Origin: Bacillus sp. BA3
Lineage (GTDB): Bacteria > Bacillota > Bacilli > Bacillales > DSM-1321
Direction of reading: 5' to 3'
DNA length: 64,000 nucleotides
Assembly (NCBI GenBank): GCA_002835675.1
Contig: PIZR01000002.1
Coordinates: forward strand, 1,093,878 to 1,157,877
Shown piece after piece: positions 1-6,679 of the stretch; position 1 is the stretch's first letter, and each line of letters starts with the position of its first letter. Below the pieces are notes generated by a model that saw only the letters and a program-made list of their open reading frames with translations, was not told the DNA's origin and did no database searches. The translations under genes and the position numbers were made by a program.

Positions 1-256
1 TTACCACATTTTGTGTTTGGGTACCGAAAATCCCATCAACACCTACATTATATTTAACATCTTTAAGGCTTTGCTGTAAGTCTCTTACATAACTCGAACG
101 TGAGCCTTTCCTGAGGGTCGGGCGTGTTTCCGCCTTCGTTTCGATTTTCTGGATTTCACTGCCCTTTGATGCTGCGTGGGTAATTGAAGTACCCGTTCCT
201 AGAGGGGCCAACATCAAGGCAACTGTTGGAATCATGACCAATAATTTTTTCTTCAA
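1..256 (-). CDS. Secreted peptidoglycan-binding domain protein (partial)
   Basis: The gene runs off the left edge, so only about 85 N-terminal codons are seen. It starts at a TTG placed 9 bases after GGAGG; the nearby ATG is followed by a stop after one codon. The protein opens with MKKK, a hydrophobic stretch and a THA/AS signal peptidase site near residue 28. From about residue 48 it shows the start of a PG_binding_1 repeat (LRKGSRSSYVRDLQQSL, then VDGIFGTQTQNVV). Proteins with this layout are exported cell-wall enzymes or spore-cortex factors in Bacillaceae; the catalytic part, if any, lies outside the window. Confidence 0.8.
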   Translation of the reverse strand, partial: MKKKLLVMIPTVALMLAPLGTGTSITHAASKGSEIQKIETKAETRPTLRKGSRSSYVRDLQQSLKDVKYNVGVDGIFGTQTQNVV

Positions 257-477
257 CACATATAACCTCCATTCATATGATCACTCCTGCAGGTTTCTGA
301 CCTTCCCTTGGAGCCCATTCATTATAACGTACGGAGTTATTTTATTGGTGATTTATTACTTTAATTATAAAAAATGGTAAATACGATTCATAGTGTCATT
401 TTCAAAAGCCAGCATATGACGGAAGTCCCGTTTCTTGAATAAAAACAAAAGGGGGTTTACCTATAACTTCAAAACAT

Positions 478-655
478 AGTTAATTGGGCGGGTGTGCGAG
501 ACTCTTGCGGGAAAAGCGCGTCGAGGGGCCAAGAGCATCGAGGAGGCTCCCTGACCACCCGCGGAAAGCGAGTGTCTGGAGTGGAAATCACGTTCATATT
601 TTACACTCCCTCAAAAAAACTAGGCAATCTTAATTAATATCGAGCTTGTTTACAG
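478..655 (+). repeat. Type 1 dispersed intergenic element, copy 1
   Basis: A GC-rich block in an AT-rich gap. It carries the family core GCGAGACTCTTGCGGGAAAA, then GAGGAGGCTCC and CGCGGAAAGCGAGTG, and ends in a GGAAATCACGTTC tail. A further AT-rich tail (AGGCAATCTTAATTAATATC) is shared with the remnant near 35.2 kb. The stretch 257-1012 holds this copy, the next copy and a terminator; no gene was seen in it. Confidence 0.75.
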
Positions 656-782
656 TCTAAAGAAAATCACCCCATTCAGTTTGTATACAAAAGGTTTTGG
701 AAAACATATCTTTCATCAAATGATGATGTTCCCAAACCAACACCTCAACTCCTCAGGTATAGTTTCTAACTAAACGATATAA

Positions 783-930
783 CATAGTTGATTGGAGACG
801 AAGGTGCGAGACTCCTGCGGGAAAAGCGCGTCTAGGGAGACCCCGCAGGCGCAAGCCGAGGAGGCTCCATGACCGCCCGCGGAAAGCGAGTGCCTGGAGC
901 GGAAATCAACGTTCAAATTGTACAAACCGC
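783..930 (+). repeat. Type 1 dispersed intergenic element, copy 2
   Basis: This is the fullest copy. CCTGCGGG (814-821) pairs with CCCGCAGG (842-849), and GAGACTCCT pairs partly with AGGAGGCTC, so a transcript would fold. The conserved tail GGAAATCAACGTTCAAATTGTACAAA closes the element (written here in part: AATCAACGTTCAAATTG). Confidence 0.8.
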
Positions 931-976
931 AAAAAAACTGTAGACAAACTCGATTTTCATCAAGTTTTGTCTACAG
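931..976 (-). terminator. Rho-independent terminator
   Basis: Read on the minus strand, CTGTAGACAAAACTT pairs with its complement across a short loop and is followed by seven T. It lies just downstream of the small gene ending at 1013 and abuts the type 1 repeat. Confidence 0.75.
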
Positions 977-1012
977 TCTGAAATCATCCCCTATAGGAGA
1001 TGATTTTCTTTT

Positions 1013-1195
1013 TTATTGATTTTCTGGCTGTTGTTGATTCTGCCCTGGCATCCCTGTTCCCATTCCCATCAAATTAGTGGCAAGCGGCACCATATTTTTC
1101 ATTTTCCCGCCATTTCCACTCAACATTTGATAAGTGGCGATACCCACTCCGACCGAAGCGACTACTGGTAAAATTTTATCCATGTTTGCTCTCAT
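1013..1195 (-). CDS. Small hydrophobic hypothetical protein (60 aa)
   Basis: A 60-residue protein with an AAGGTGATGTAA ribosome site before ATG. It has a hydrophobic N-terminal segment (ILPVVASVGVGIATYQML), a basic patch, and a Gln-rich end (GQNQQQPENQ). This resembles the short DUF3918/YrzQ-type membrane-associated proteins of Bacillus, but the match is only general. It has its own terminator and stands alone. The function is not known. Confidence 0.6.
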   Translation of the reverse strand: MRANMDKILPVVASVGVGIATYQMLSGNGGKMKNMVPLATNLMGMGTGMPGQNQQQPENQ

Positions 1196-1470
1196 TTACA
1201 TCACCTTATTTTATATATTTTTGTTCATTTCCTGAACTCTTATATCTTGTTCAAAAAAAAACCAAAAATTCAGATTGTATGTTACCAAAACAATTAGTAA
1301 TAAAAATACGTTTTAAAGGGAAAATTCTTTCAAGAGGGATATTAGCACTCTTGAAATGAAGATATTTATTTTCATGTCGATAAAATCCAAACGCTTATCT
1401 TAAATTGTTTTTTAAATAGTATAGCCATTCAATGATTGAAAATGATTTAAGATTATTGAGGTGAATTTTC

Positions 1471-2244
1471 ATGCCCATGTTAGATGTGGACGGTAATAGC
1501 TTGTATTATTCTGTTAAGGGAAAAGGGGTTCCTATTGTTTTTATTCATCCTCCTGTACTGACTAGTGTGAATTTCCAATACCAAATGGAGGAATTATCCG
1601 AAGAATTCAAAGTTATAACCTTTGATATTAGGGGACACGGTAGAAGTCAGTATTCAAGACTGCCAGTAACTTATCCCCGGATCATAGAAGATATCAAACA
1701 TCTGTTGGATCATTTGAAAATTAAAAAAGCAATCATATGCGGATACTCGACCGGAGGATCTATCGTATTGGAATATTTGCTGAGTTGTGCCGATAGGGCT
1801 CTAGGAGGCATTGTTATAGGTGGAATGTCTGAAGTGAGGGATAAATATTTAAAGCAAAAGATTTCTTTAGGAATATCACTTGCCAAGAAAGACGCAGTTC
1901 CAATACTTGCGCTTTCCATTTCATGGAGCAATTCAAATACCGAAAAGTTGTTCAACAAAATGTTTAATGAAGCCCTAAAAGGAGATGCCAGAAATATCGA
2001 GCAGTATTACCATTATAGTTTGCATTATAACTGTACCCATCAGCTTGAGAAAATCAACCTGCCCATTTTATTGATCTATGGTAAAAAAGATAAACCATTG
2101 CATCATTACGCTAATTTATTGCATGAAAAATTGCCATGTACGGAATTAAAATTCATTGATCATGCAAAGCATCAGATCCCTACAAAAGCGGCTAATCCTT
2201 TAAATGAAAGCATTAAGAATTTTATCCATTCACAAACTGTTTGA
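1471..2244 (+). CDS. Alpha/beta hydrolase
   Basis: A 257-residue single-domain alpha/beta hydrolase, probably a cytosolic esterase, lactonase or haloperoxidase-like enzyme. The nucleophile elbow is GYSTGG (Ser93). The acid is likely Asp207 (GKKDKPL) and the base His234 (HAKHQIP). FDIRGHGRS at 51-59 is the usual strand-4 signature, and FIHPPVL stands where many members have an HGxxG oxyanion motif. GAGGTGA precedes the ATG. The substrate cannot be told from sequence. It is followed 58 bases later by a membrane protein gene on the same strand, so the two may be cotranscribed. Confidence 0.85.
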   Translation: MPMLDVDGNSLYYSVKGKGVPIVFIHPPVLTSVNFQYQMEELSEEFKVITFDIRGHGRSQYSRLPVTYPRIIEDIKHLLDHLKIKKAIICGYSTGGSIVLEYLLSCADRALGGIVIGGMSEVRDKYLKQKISLGISLAKKDAVPILALSISWSNSNTEKLFNKMFNEALKGDARNIEQYYHYSLHYNCTHQLEKINLPILLIYGKKDKPLHHYANLLHEKLPCTELKFIDHAKHQIPTKAANPLNESIKNFIHSQTV

Positions 2245-2302
2245 TTTTTAGATTGCAAAAATTTCAAACTGGTATATATCCTGAATGTAGGGAGTGAAAA
2301 AA

Positions 2303-2926
2303 TTGGGAAGAGATAAAAGTACACTGATTCATTTAATATTACTATTGCTAGTAACTGCAGTTTTTATTTGGTCAGTTATTAAGCCTGAAGGATACTTGAT
2401 ATGGACAATGGAAGTACTTCCTGCCGTTGTGTTTCTGATTTATGTAATCGCTACATATAATAAATTCCGCCTTACTACATTATCCTATTTCGTTATTGCC
2501 GTTCTTTCAATTACCATGTTCATCGGTGCCCATTATACGTACACAAAAGTTCCTCTATTTAATTGGATAAAAGATCATTACGATCTAAACCGGAATCATT
2601 ATGATCGGTTTGGTCATTTTCTAAAAGGTTTACTTGCAATTGTGATTAGAGAAATAGTAATACGTAAAACTCCTCTAACAAAAGGACCCTGGTTATTTGC
2701 TGTAATATTAAGTTTTGCACTTGCCATTGGAGCACTATATGAAATAATCGAATGGATAGCTGCCATCATTTCAAAAGGCAGAAAAGCTTCAAAGGACTTT
2801 TTAGGAACACAAGGTGATATTTGGGACGCACAATGGGATATGGCGTTAACATTAATCGGCTCTATCCTTGTATTGTTTACCTTGTCCAAACTTCATGACA
2901 AGCTGTTACGAAAAGTGAAAAATTGA
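2303..2926 (+). CDS. DUF2238 (YjdF-type) membrane protein
   Basis: An integral membrane protein with about six hydrophobic segments. Conserved family landmarks are HYTY, NHYDRFGHF, the REIVIRKTPL loop, YEIIEWIAA and GTQGDIWDAQWDM near the C terminus; these acidic and His-rich loops define DUF2238. A GTG at 2294 also opens the frame but overlaps the AGGGAG ribosome site, so the TTG at 2303, 8 bases downstream of that site, is the better start (207 aa). Its molecular role is not established. Confidence 0.85.
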   Translation: MGRDKSTLIHLILLLLVTAVFIWSVIKPEGYLIWTMEVLPAVVFLIYVIATYNKFRLTTLSYFVIAVLSITMFIGAHYTYTKVPLFNWIKDHYDLNRNHYDRFGHFLKGLLAIVIREIVIRKTPLTKGPWLFAVILSFALAIGALYEIIEWIAAIISKGRKASKDFLGTQGDIWDAQWDMALTLIGSILVLFTLSKLHDKLLRKVKN

Positions 2927-2960
2927 ATTTAAAAATAGTGACCTATATAGATCGCTATTT

Positions 2961-3407
2961 TTAAATTAGGATTTGATTGTTAATATGATGTTCCATATGT
3001 TCTAGGTAATCTTTTATTAGCCACTCCAATGATTTCAGTTGATTATTTCCTATATCACAAAGATTAGATAATCTATCATTTGGTGTATTCGTTATTATAT
3101 GTATGATTTGCTTATTTAAAGAACAAAAAAGATTAACGATCTCATCCAATGGTCGCTCTTGATAATTCTGAACCAATACCCATTGGTCTTGATTATATGG
3201 TTGTATAACATATGGCTGTAATTCGTACTGAATCTTGATAAACCTATTCATATTGTTCAATGCAGAATCGCATAGATGTCCTAAAATCTCTTTTTTGGAC
3301 CATTTGTGTGGCATTGGTCGATGATTTAATTCTTTTTCTGTCCTCCGGTTGAACTCTTCAGGTATAAAACCTATCCAATGATTGATTCCATTTATTACAT
3401 TTTTCAA
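2961..3407 (-). CDS. DinB-family protein
   Basis: A 148-residue four-helix-bundle protein of the DinB/YfiT superfamily. Typical features are the WSKKEILGHLCDSALNN motif (a metal-binding His at about 45) and a C-terminal HMEHH cluster, consistent with the three-histidine metal site of the family. Many members are thiol-dependent transferases or of unknown role. The start is a TTG with GGGGGAG six bases upstream. Confidence 0.8.
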   Translation of the reverse strand: MKNVINGINHWIGFIPEEFNRRTEKELNHRPMPHKWSKKEILGHLCDSALNNMNRFIKIQYELQPYVIQPYNQDQWVLVQNYQERPLDEIVNLFCSLNKQIIHIITNTPNDRLSNLCDIGNNQLKSLEWLIKDYLEHMEHHINNQILI

Positions 3408-3624
3408 TTTGCACTCCCCCTAAGATTTACCTAAAGAATTTTTATTCGGCAACCAACCTGAAAATACCTTCTTCTTCAACTGACTGCATTGTTTGCTGAA
3501 TATGGAAACCAACAGCATTCAATTATAGACCCAAAAGAAAAAACCGAAATCAAAAATGGATTTCGGCTCAGACTTCAGGCAAACTTGAAGAAAAGTCAGT
3601 TTGCCTGAAGTTTCAAAAATACTC

Positions 3625-3745
3625 GAGTTGATTTCAGAAATCCGCTCCTTTCCGCTGACTGTCTGCCAAGCCTCCTCGACGCAAGCGACTCCGGGGTCTC
3701 GGCTAGCCAGTTTTCGGCAGGGGTGTCGCAAATTTCCTCAATCTA
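3625..3745 (-). repeat. Type 2 dispersed intergenic element, copy 1
   Basis: On the minus strand it reads CGACACCCCTGCCGAAAACT, GGCTAGCCGAGACCCCGGAG, GAGGAGGCTTGGCAGAC and GGAAAGGAGCGGATTTC. The order of blocks mirrors the type 1 element (gcgag..cctgc..aaaagc..accccg..gaggaggct..ggaaag), but the sequence differs. A close second copy is at 57.9 kb. The gap 3408-3847 holds this element and a type 1 fragment; no gene was seen. Confidence 0.7.
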
Positions 3746-3765
3746 GCGAGCGTTTCATAAAAGAA

Positions 3766-3843
3766 CCACAGGCGCAAAAAGCTCCGAGTGCGGGACCGCC
3801 CGTGGAAAGCGAGTGCCAAGTTTCAATCAACGTTCAAATTTTA
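3766..3843 (+). repeat. Type 1 dispersed element, partial copy
   Basis: Only the right half is present: CCACAGGCGC, GGGACCGCCCGTGGAAAGCG and the tail TCAATCAACGTTCAAATTTT. It follows a reversed type 2 element directly, the same order as at 57.9-58.4 kb. Confidence 0.65.
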
Positions 3844-3847
3844 CCAG

Positions 3848-3997
3848 TCATGATTGTACTTGCTTACCGCCCTTTTTTTCATTGATGGCTTTTTGATCGA
3901 TCTTTGTATAGATGCGTTCCACTTCAATTTTGTCATGCAACAGAAGTTCGCGGTTTTCTTTTAGAAGTTCAGTATATGATTTCCTTCTCCTAGACAT
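3848..3997 (-). CDS. fbpB: Fur-regulated basic protein B-like
   Basis: A 49-residue, highly basic protein (MSRRRKSYTELLKENRELLL...) of the FbpB type. In B. subtilis, FbpB helps the FsrA small RNA to repress iron-rich enzymes during iron starvation; that is family knowledge and not shown here. GAGAGGTGAATTAAAA precedes the ATG. The gene overlaps fbpA by 8 bases (ATGTCTAG), so the two are likely translationally coupled. It is the last gene of the flavodoxin operon behind a Fur box. Confidence 0.75.
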   Translation of the reverse strand: MSRRRKSYTELLKENRELLLHDKIEVERIYTKIDQKAINEKKGGKQVQS

Positions 3998-4157
3998 TTT
4001 TTAATTCACCTCTCAAGTGATTGAATTCCTTCTGTAAAACTACTATCGGAAGCTCGTAAAGTTGTTTATTATATTTTTTAAAAATCCCGAATTTCAGAAG
4101 TTCTTGTATAAGTTCCTCTTTTTTTGCTTCTCCCTTTGTACTTAATTGGGTAATCAT
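3990..4157 (-). CDS. fbpA: Fur-regulated basic protein A-like
   Basis: A 55-residue basic protein with the FbpA signature: EELIQELLKFGIFKK followed by QLYELPIVVLQKEFNHLR. AGGAGGG lies 6 bases before the ATG. It sits between the flavodoxin gene and fbpB, and its first 80 bases overlap the flavodoxin C-terminal extension in another frame. In B. subtilis FbpA is a Fur-controlled partner in the iron-sparing response. The Fur box upstream of the flavodoxin gene supports the same control here. Confidence 0.75.
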   Translation of the reverse strand: MITQLSTKGEAKKEELIQELLKFGIFKKYNKQLYELPIVVLQKEFNHLRGELKNV

Positions 4158-4689
4158 CAAGGACCCTCCTTAACAAAAATACAGACTTTTGGTATTTGGG
4201 GCTGCCTAGCATCCGATCCCACATGAAGAATCTCCACTTCTTCCTATTGCTTCCCCATATAAGGGCATGCTCTGCAAAGTCTTCGCATTTGCTTAATTGT
4301 TCGTATGTACTGCTTTCATGGTGTATTTTCAACACTTGATCATATACATCAAATCCAAATTGCTTCATTTTATTGGAAAGGATATCTATCCCGGCGCAGG
4401 GTTTCGAATGGGTCAGGTCGCCGGCACCAAAGAATGCAACTTTCACTCCAGTAAAGTCCACTTGATCAATTTCTTCATAAAACTCGTTTGCTTCATACGG
4501 TAACTCTTCTAGATTCCATGTATATAAACCGATAAAGGCCAAATCAAAATCCTTTAAAGCATCAACTTCAACAGTATCCAATCTTTCCATATATACTTCA
4601 CAGCCGACAGCCTTCATTCTGTTCTTTATGTTTATAGCCATTTTCTCGGTATTACCGGATAAACTGACATAACCAATGAATACCTTCAT
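4078..4689 (-). CDS. Flavodoxin with C-terminal extension
   Basis: The N-terminal ~150 residues form a flavodoxin fold: the FMN phosphate loop SLSGNTEKM (9-17), GLYTWNLEELP around the isoalloxazine, and FFGAGDLTHSKPCAG. GGAAGGTGATATAG precedes the ATG. Flavodoxins replace ferredoxin as electron carriers under iron limitation, which fits the Fur box at 4742-4762 and the fbpA/fbpB genes behind it. The protein (203 aa) is longer than the usual ~150-160. The extra ~50 residues (from about GSNRKKWRFF) are basic and aromatic, and the last part overlaps fbpA. It could be a real extension or the result of an old frameshift. Confidence 0.85.
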   Translation of the reverse strand: MKVFIGYVSLSGNTEKMAINIKNRMKAVGCEVYMERLDTVEVDALKDFDLAFIGLYTWNLEELPYEANEFYEEIDQVDFTGVKVAFFGAGDLTHSKPCAGIDILSNKMKQFGFDVYDQVLKIHHESSTYEQLSKCEDFAEHALIWGSNRKKWRFFMWDRMLGSPKYQKSVFLLRRVLDDYPIKYKGRSKKRGTYTRTSEIRDF

Positions 4690-4741
4690 CTATATCACCT
4701 TCCTAATTGAGAATTAATTTCATTACACATCTCACTATAAA

Positions 4742-4762
4742 TGAAAATGATTCTCATTGTCA
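4742..4762. promoter_or_regulatory. Fur box
   Basis: GAAAATGATTCTCATTGTC is an almost perfect inverted repeat matching the Bacillus Fur consensus (7-1-7 form of TGATAATNATTATCA). It lies 53 bases upstream of the flavodoxin start and is the only such site noticed in the window. Expected effect: repression of flavodoxin-fbpA-fbpB when iron is plentiful. The gap 4690-4981 holds nothing else recognised. Confidence 0.8.
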
Positions 4763-4981
4763 ATTATTTACCTCCGGTAATTATATTAAACAGTCCGTTC
4801 CTCATCTTAAAAATAATATAAATATCCTAAAAATCAAGTGAAAAATCAAAATATCTAGGTAAAAAAGCCTGTTTTTTCACAAACAACCATGATACACTAT
4901 GTAATAATTTAACTTATTCAGCCATTGCAAATGGTTATAGTTATTTTGAGGTTAAATAAAAAAACACTAGGTGGGCTACTA

Positions 4982-5620
4982 ATGGAATGGTTGAAATCTT
5001 TTGAAGCTAATAATCAGTTCTTAGACAATACAGACAGTTTTTCAGATTTCAAGATCAGGGAATTTATCCCCAATTCCAATGTCCAAAAAAAATATTCACT
5101 ATTAACTCAATTCTTTTTACTGTTGGGTTGCCAAGATGAAAATAGTGTTACTTCGTTATTTGTCGATACTAGAATTGATTATCAAGTAATCGAAGAAATT
5201 ATTATGCATTTTGACAACACAAAGATTGTATTAGAAAACGAATTACCATCAGAAATAATGTTAAGTAAGCCGAATCAAGAATCTCTCTCCTTGATCAGGT
5301 CGAATCATTTAAATCCAATAATAAAAAATCTATATGGGACAATGAGCAAGTCACAATATGAATGGAAACCACAAAAATCATACAAGATAATACCTGAATT
5401 TATAGAGAAATACGAAGATATGGAGTTCGATAAGGTGTTAGATTTTTTAAAAAACACATCAAAGGGGCCAATAATCTCGCTCTCCTTATACAATTGGACT
5501 TTAAAAGATTTTTTAAAAGATACTATTGCCATTAGATATTTCACGCATAAATGTAAAAATGCTTATTTATGGGTTGATGATTCTAATATTGTTACAACAA
5601 TTCAACTAGAATTACATTAA
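4982..5620 (+). CDS. Hypothetical protein (212 aa)
   Basis: Not recognised. The frame opens at 4925, but AGGTGG six bases before the ATG at 4982 fixes the start. The protein is soluble, rich in Asn/Lys/Ile and acidic near the N terminus. It has no signal peptide, membrane segment or obvious catalytic motif; Trp and Tyr cluster in the middle (YEWKPQKSYK). It is followed by a strong terminator, so it forms a single-gene unit. Its AT-rich composition suggests accessory DNA. Confidence 0.65.
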   Translation: MEWLKSFEANNQFLDNTDSFSDFKIREFIPNSNVQKKYSLLTQFFLLLGCQDENSVTSLFVDTRIDYQVIEEIIMHFDNTKIVLENELPSEIMLSKPNQESLSLIRSNHLNPIIKNLYGTMSKSQYEWKPQKSYKIIPEFIEKYEDMEFDKVLDFLKNTSKGPIISLSLYNWTLKDFLKDTIAIRYFTHKCKNAYLWVDDSNIVTTIQLELH

Positions 5621-5690
5621 AATACCCCTTTTATATTAAACAGTAAAAGAAAAGGTTTTATTGTTTGATATAAAAGGGGTTTTTCTGTAA
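5621..5690 (+). terminator. Rho-independent terminator
   Basis: A long stem pairs ACCCCTTTTATAT with ATATAAAAGGGGT, extended by imperfect pairing through AAACAGTAAAA/TTTTATTGTTT, and ends in GTTTTTC. It directly follows the 212-residue hypothetical gene. Confidence 0.8.
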
Positions 5691-5772
5691 GTATTCTAAT
5701 CAAGCCCTATTTTAAGTAGCTTGAAATGACCTTACTTTTGTAAATTCGCATTTCCCTGACAGTAACAAGTTA

Positions 5773-6423
5773 TTAACAATTCCCCTTGCCATCACATTGT
5801 AAGCCATCAAATTCATTCCGTTTATTTTTTGCTTCTTCCTTCTCAATGACTTGCGCAAGCCTTTCTTTGCTGGCTAGTCCTTGAATTACTTCATCACCAA
5901 TAATAAACGTTGGGACAGCCCTGATATCTGCTTCTTCATAAGCATGTTTGAGTGCTTGTTGGTGCACTTCCCGATACTTTCGTGACACTAACGCTTCTCT
6001 AAAGGCTTCTACAGGAAGATCAACTTCACCCGCTAATTTTGTCAATACTTCAATATCTTCAATATTTTGTTCCTCTTGAAAAAACGCAGTAAATACTCTG
6101 TTGTGGAATTCATTCCCTTTTCCGTGCTCCTTTGCAAAATGGCAACCTTCGAATGCCAAATGTGTATATGGATGCGGGGAGACACGGGGTAAACGCATAT
6201 CAACCCCTAGCTTTTTCGCAGCAGGAAGAATGTATGAATCCCATGAATTCAACTTATCGGGTTCCTTCCATGGATCGATTTTGGTATATGGACTCGGACG
6301 CAATTCAAATGGCATCCATTCAACTTCTACATCCTTTTCCTTTACGATTTCGTCCAAAGGCCCTTTACCTAAAAAACAAAATGGACAAATAAAATCAGAA
6401 TACGCTTTAATTTTCACTGTCAT
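5773..6423 (-). CDS. DsbA-family oxidoreductase (FrnE-like)
   Basis: A thioredoxin-fold protein of the DsbA/2-hydroxychromene-2-carboxylate isomerase group. The CPFC active site is at Cys13/Cys16. Conserved helical-domain motifs follow: VEWMPFELRP, AHLAFEGCHFA-like, and the cis-Pro loop VPTFIIGDEVIQG. The C-terminal CDGKGNC adds two cysteines, as in FrnE proteins. There is no signal peptide, so it acts in the cytosol. GAGGGA fits the ATG at 6423 (7 bases) better than the GTG at 6438. Likely role: thiol-disulfide exchange in stress; the substrate is unknown. Confidence 0.85.
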   Translation of the reverse strand: MTVKIKAYSDFICPFCFLGKGPLDEIVKEKDVEVEWMPFELRPSPYTKIDPWKEPDKLNSWDSYILPAAKKLGVDMRLPRVSPHPYTHLAFEGCHFAKEHGKGNEFHNRVFTAFFQEEQNIEDIEVLTKLAGEVDLPVEAFREALVSRKYREVHQQALKHAYEEADIRAVPTFIIGDEVIQGLASKERLAQVIEKEEAKNKRNEFDGLQCDGKGNC

Positions 6424-6620
6424 CATATATTCCCTCACTTTTCATTATCAGCTAAACTTGTAACCGAATTAGTTACAACGCAGAGCAAAAAAAATTAATA
6501 TAAGAACATTACATTGAGTAACTACACAGTCGATTGCTTTCTGCGATTGTATCGAGTCTGCTGTAATCATTTTAGTTACAGGTCAAAGGAAAGTCAACCA
6601 TTATTTTAAAAAAACTATAG

Positions 6621-6668
6621 AAAAAAAGTCTGTAGAGAAAGATTTGCTTCCTCTACAAACTTTTTTTA
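6621..6668 (-). terminator. Rho-independent terminator of the RND gene
   Basis: On the minus strand GTTTGTAGAG pairs with CTCTACAGAC across a 13-base loop and is followed by seven T, just after the RND transporter stop. Confidence 0.8.
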
Positions 6669-6679
6669 TTAAAGCTTCC

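Noticed and set aside
3519..3885. Open frames on both strands over 3.5-3.9 kb
   Set aside because: They cover the dispersed GC-rich elements; similar frames appear at the copy near 58.2 kb, so they are repeat translations.
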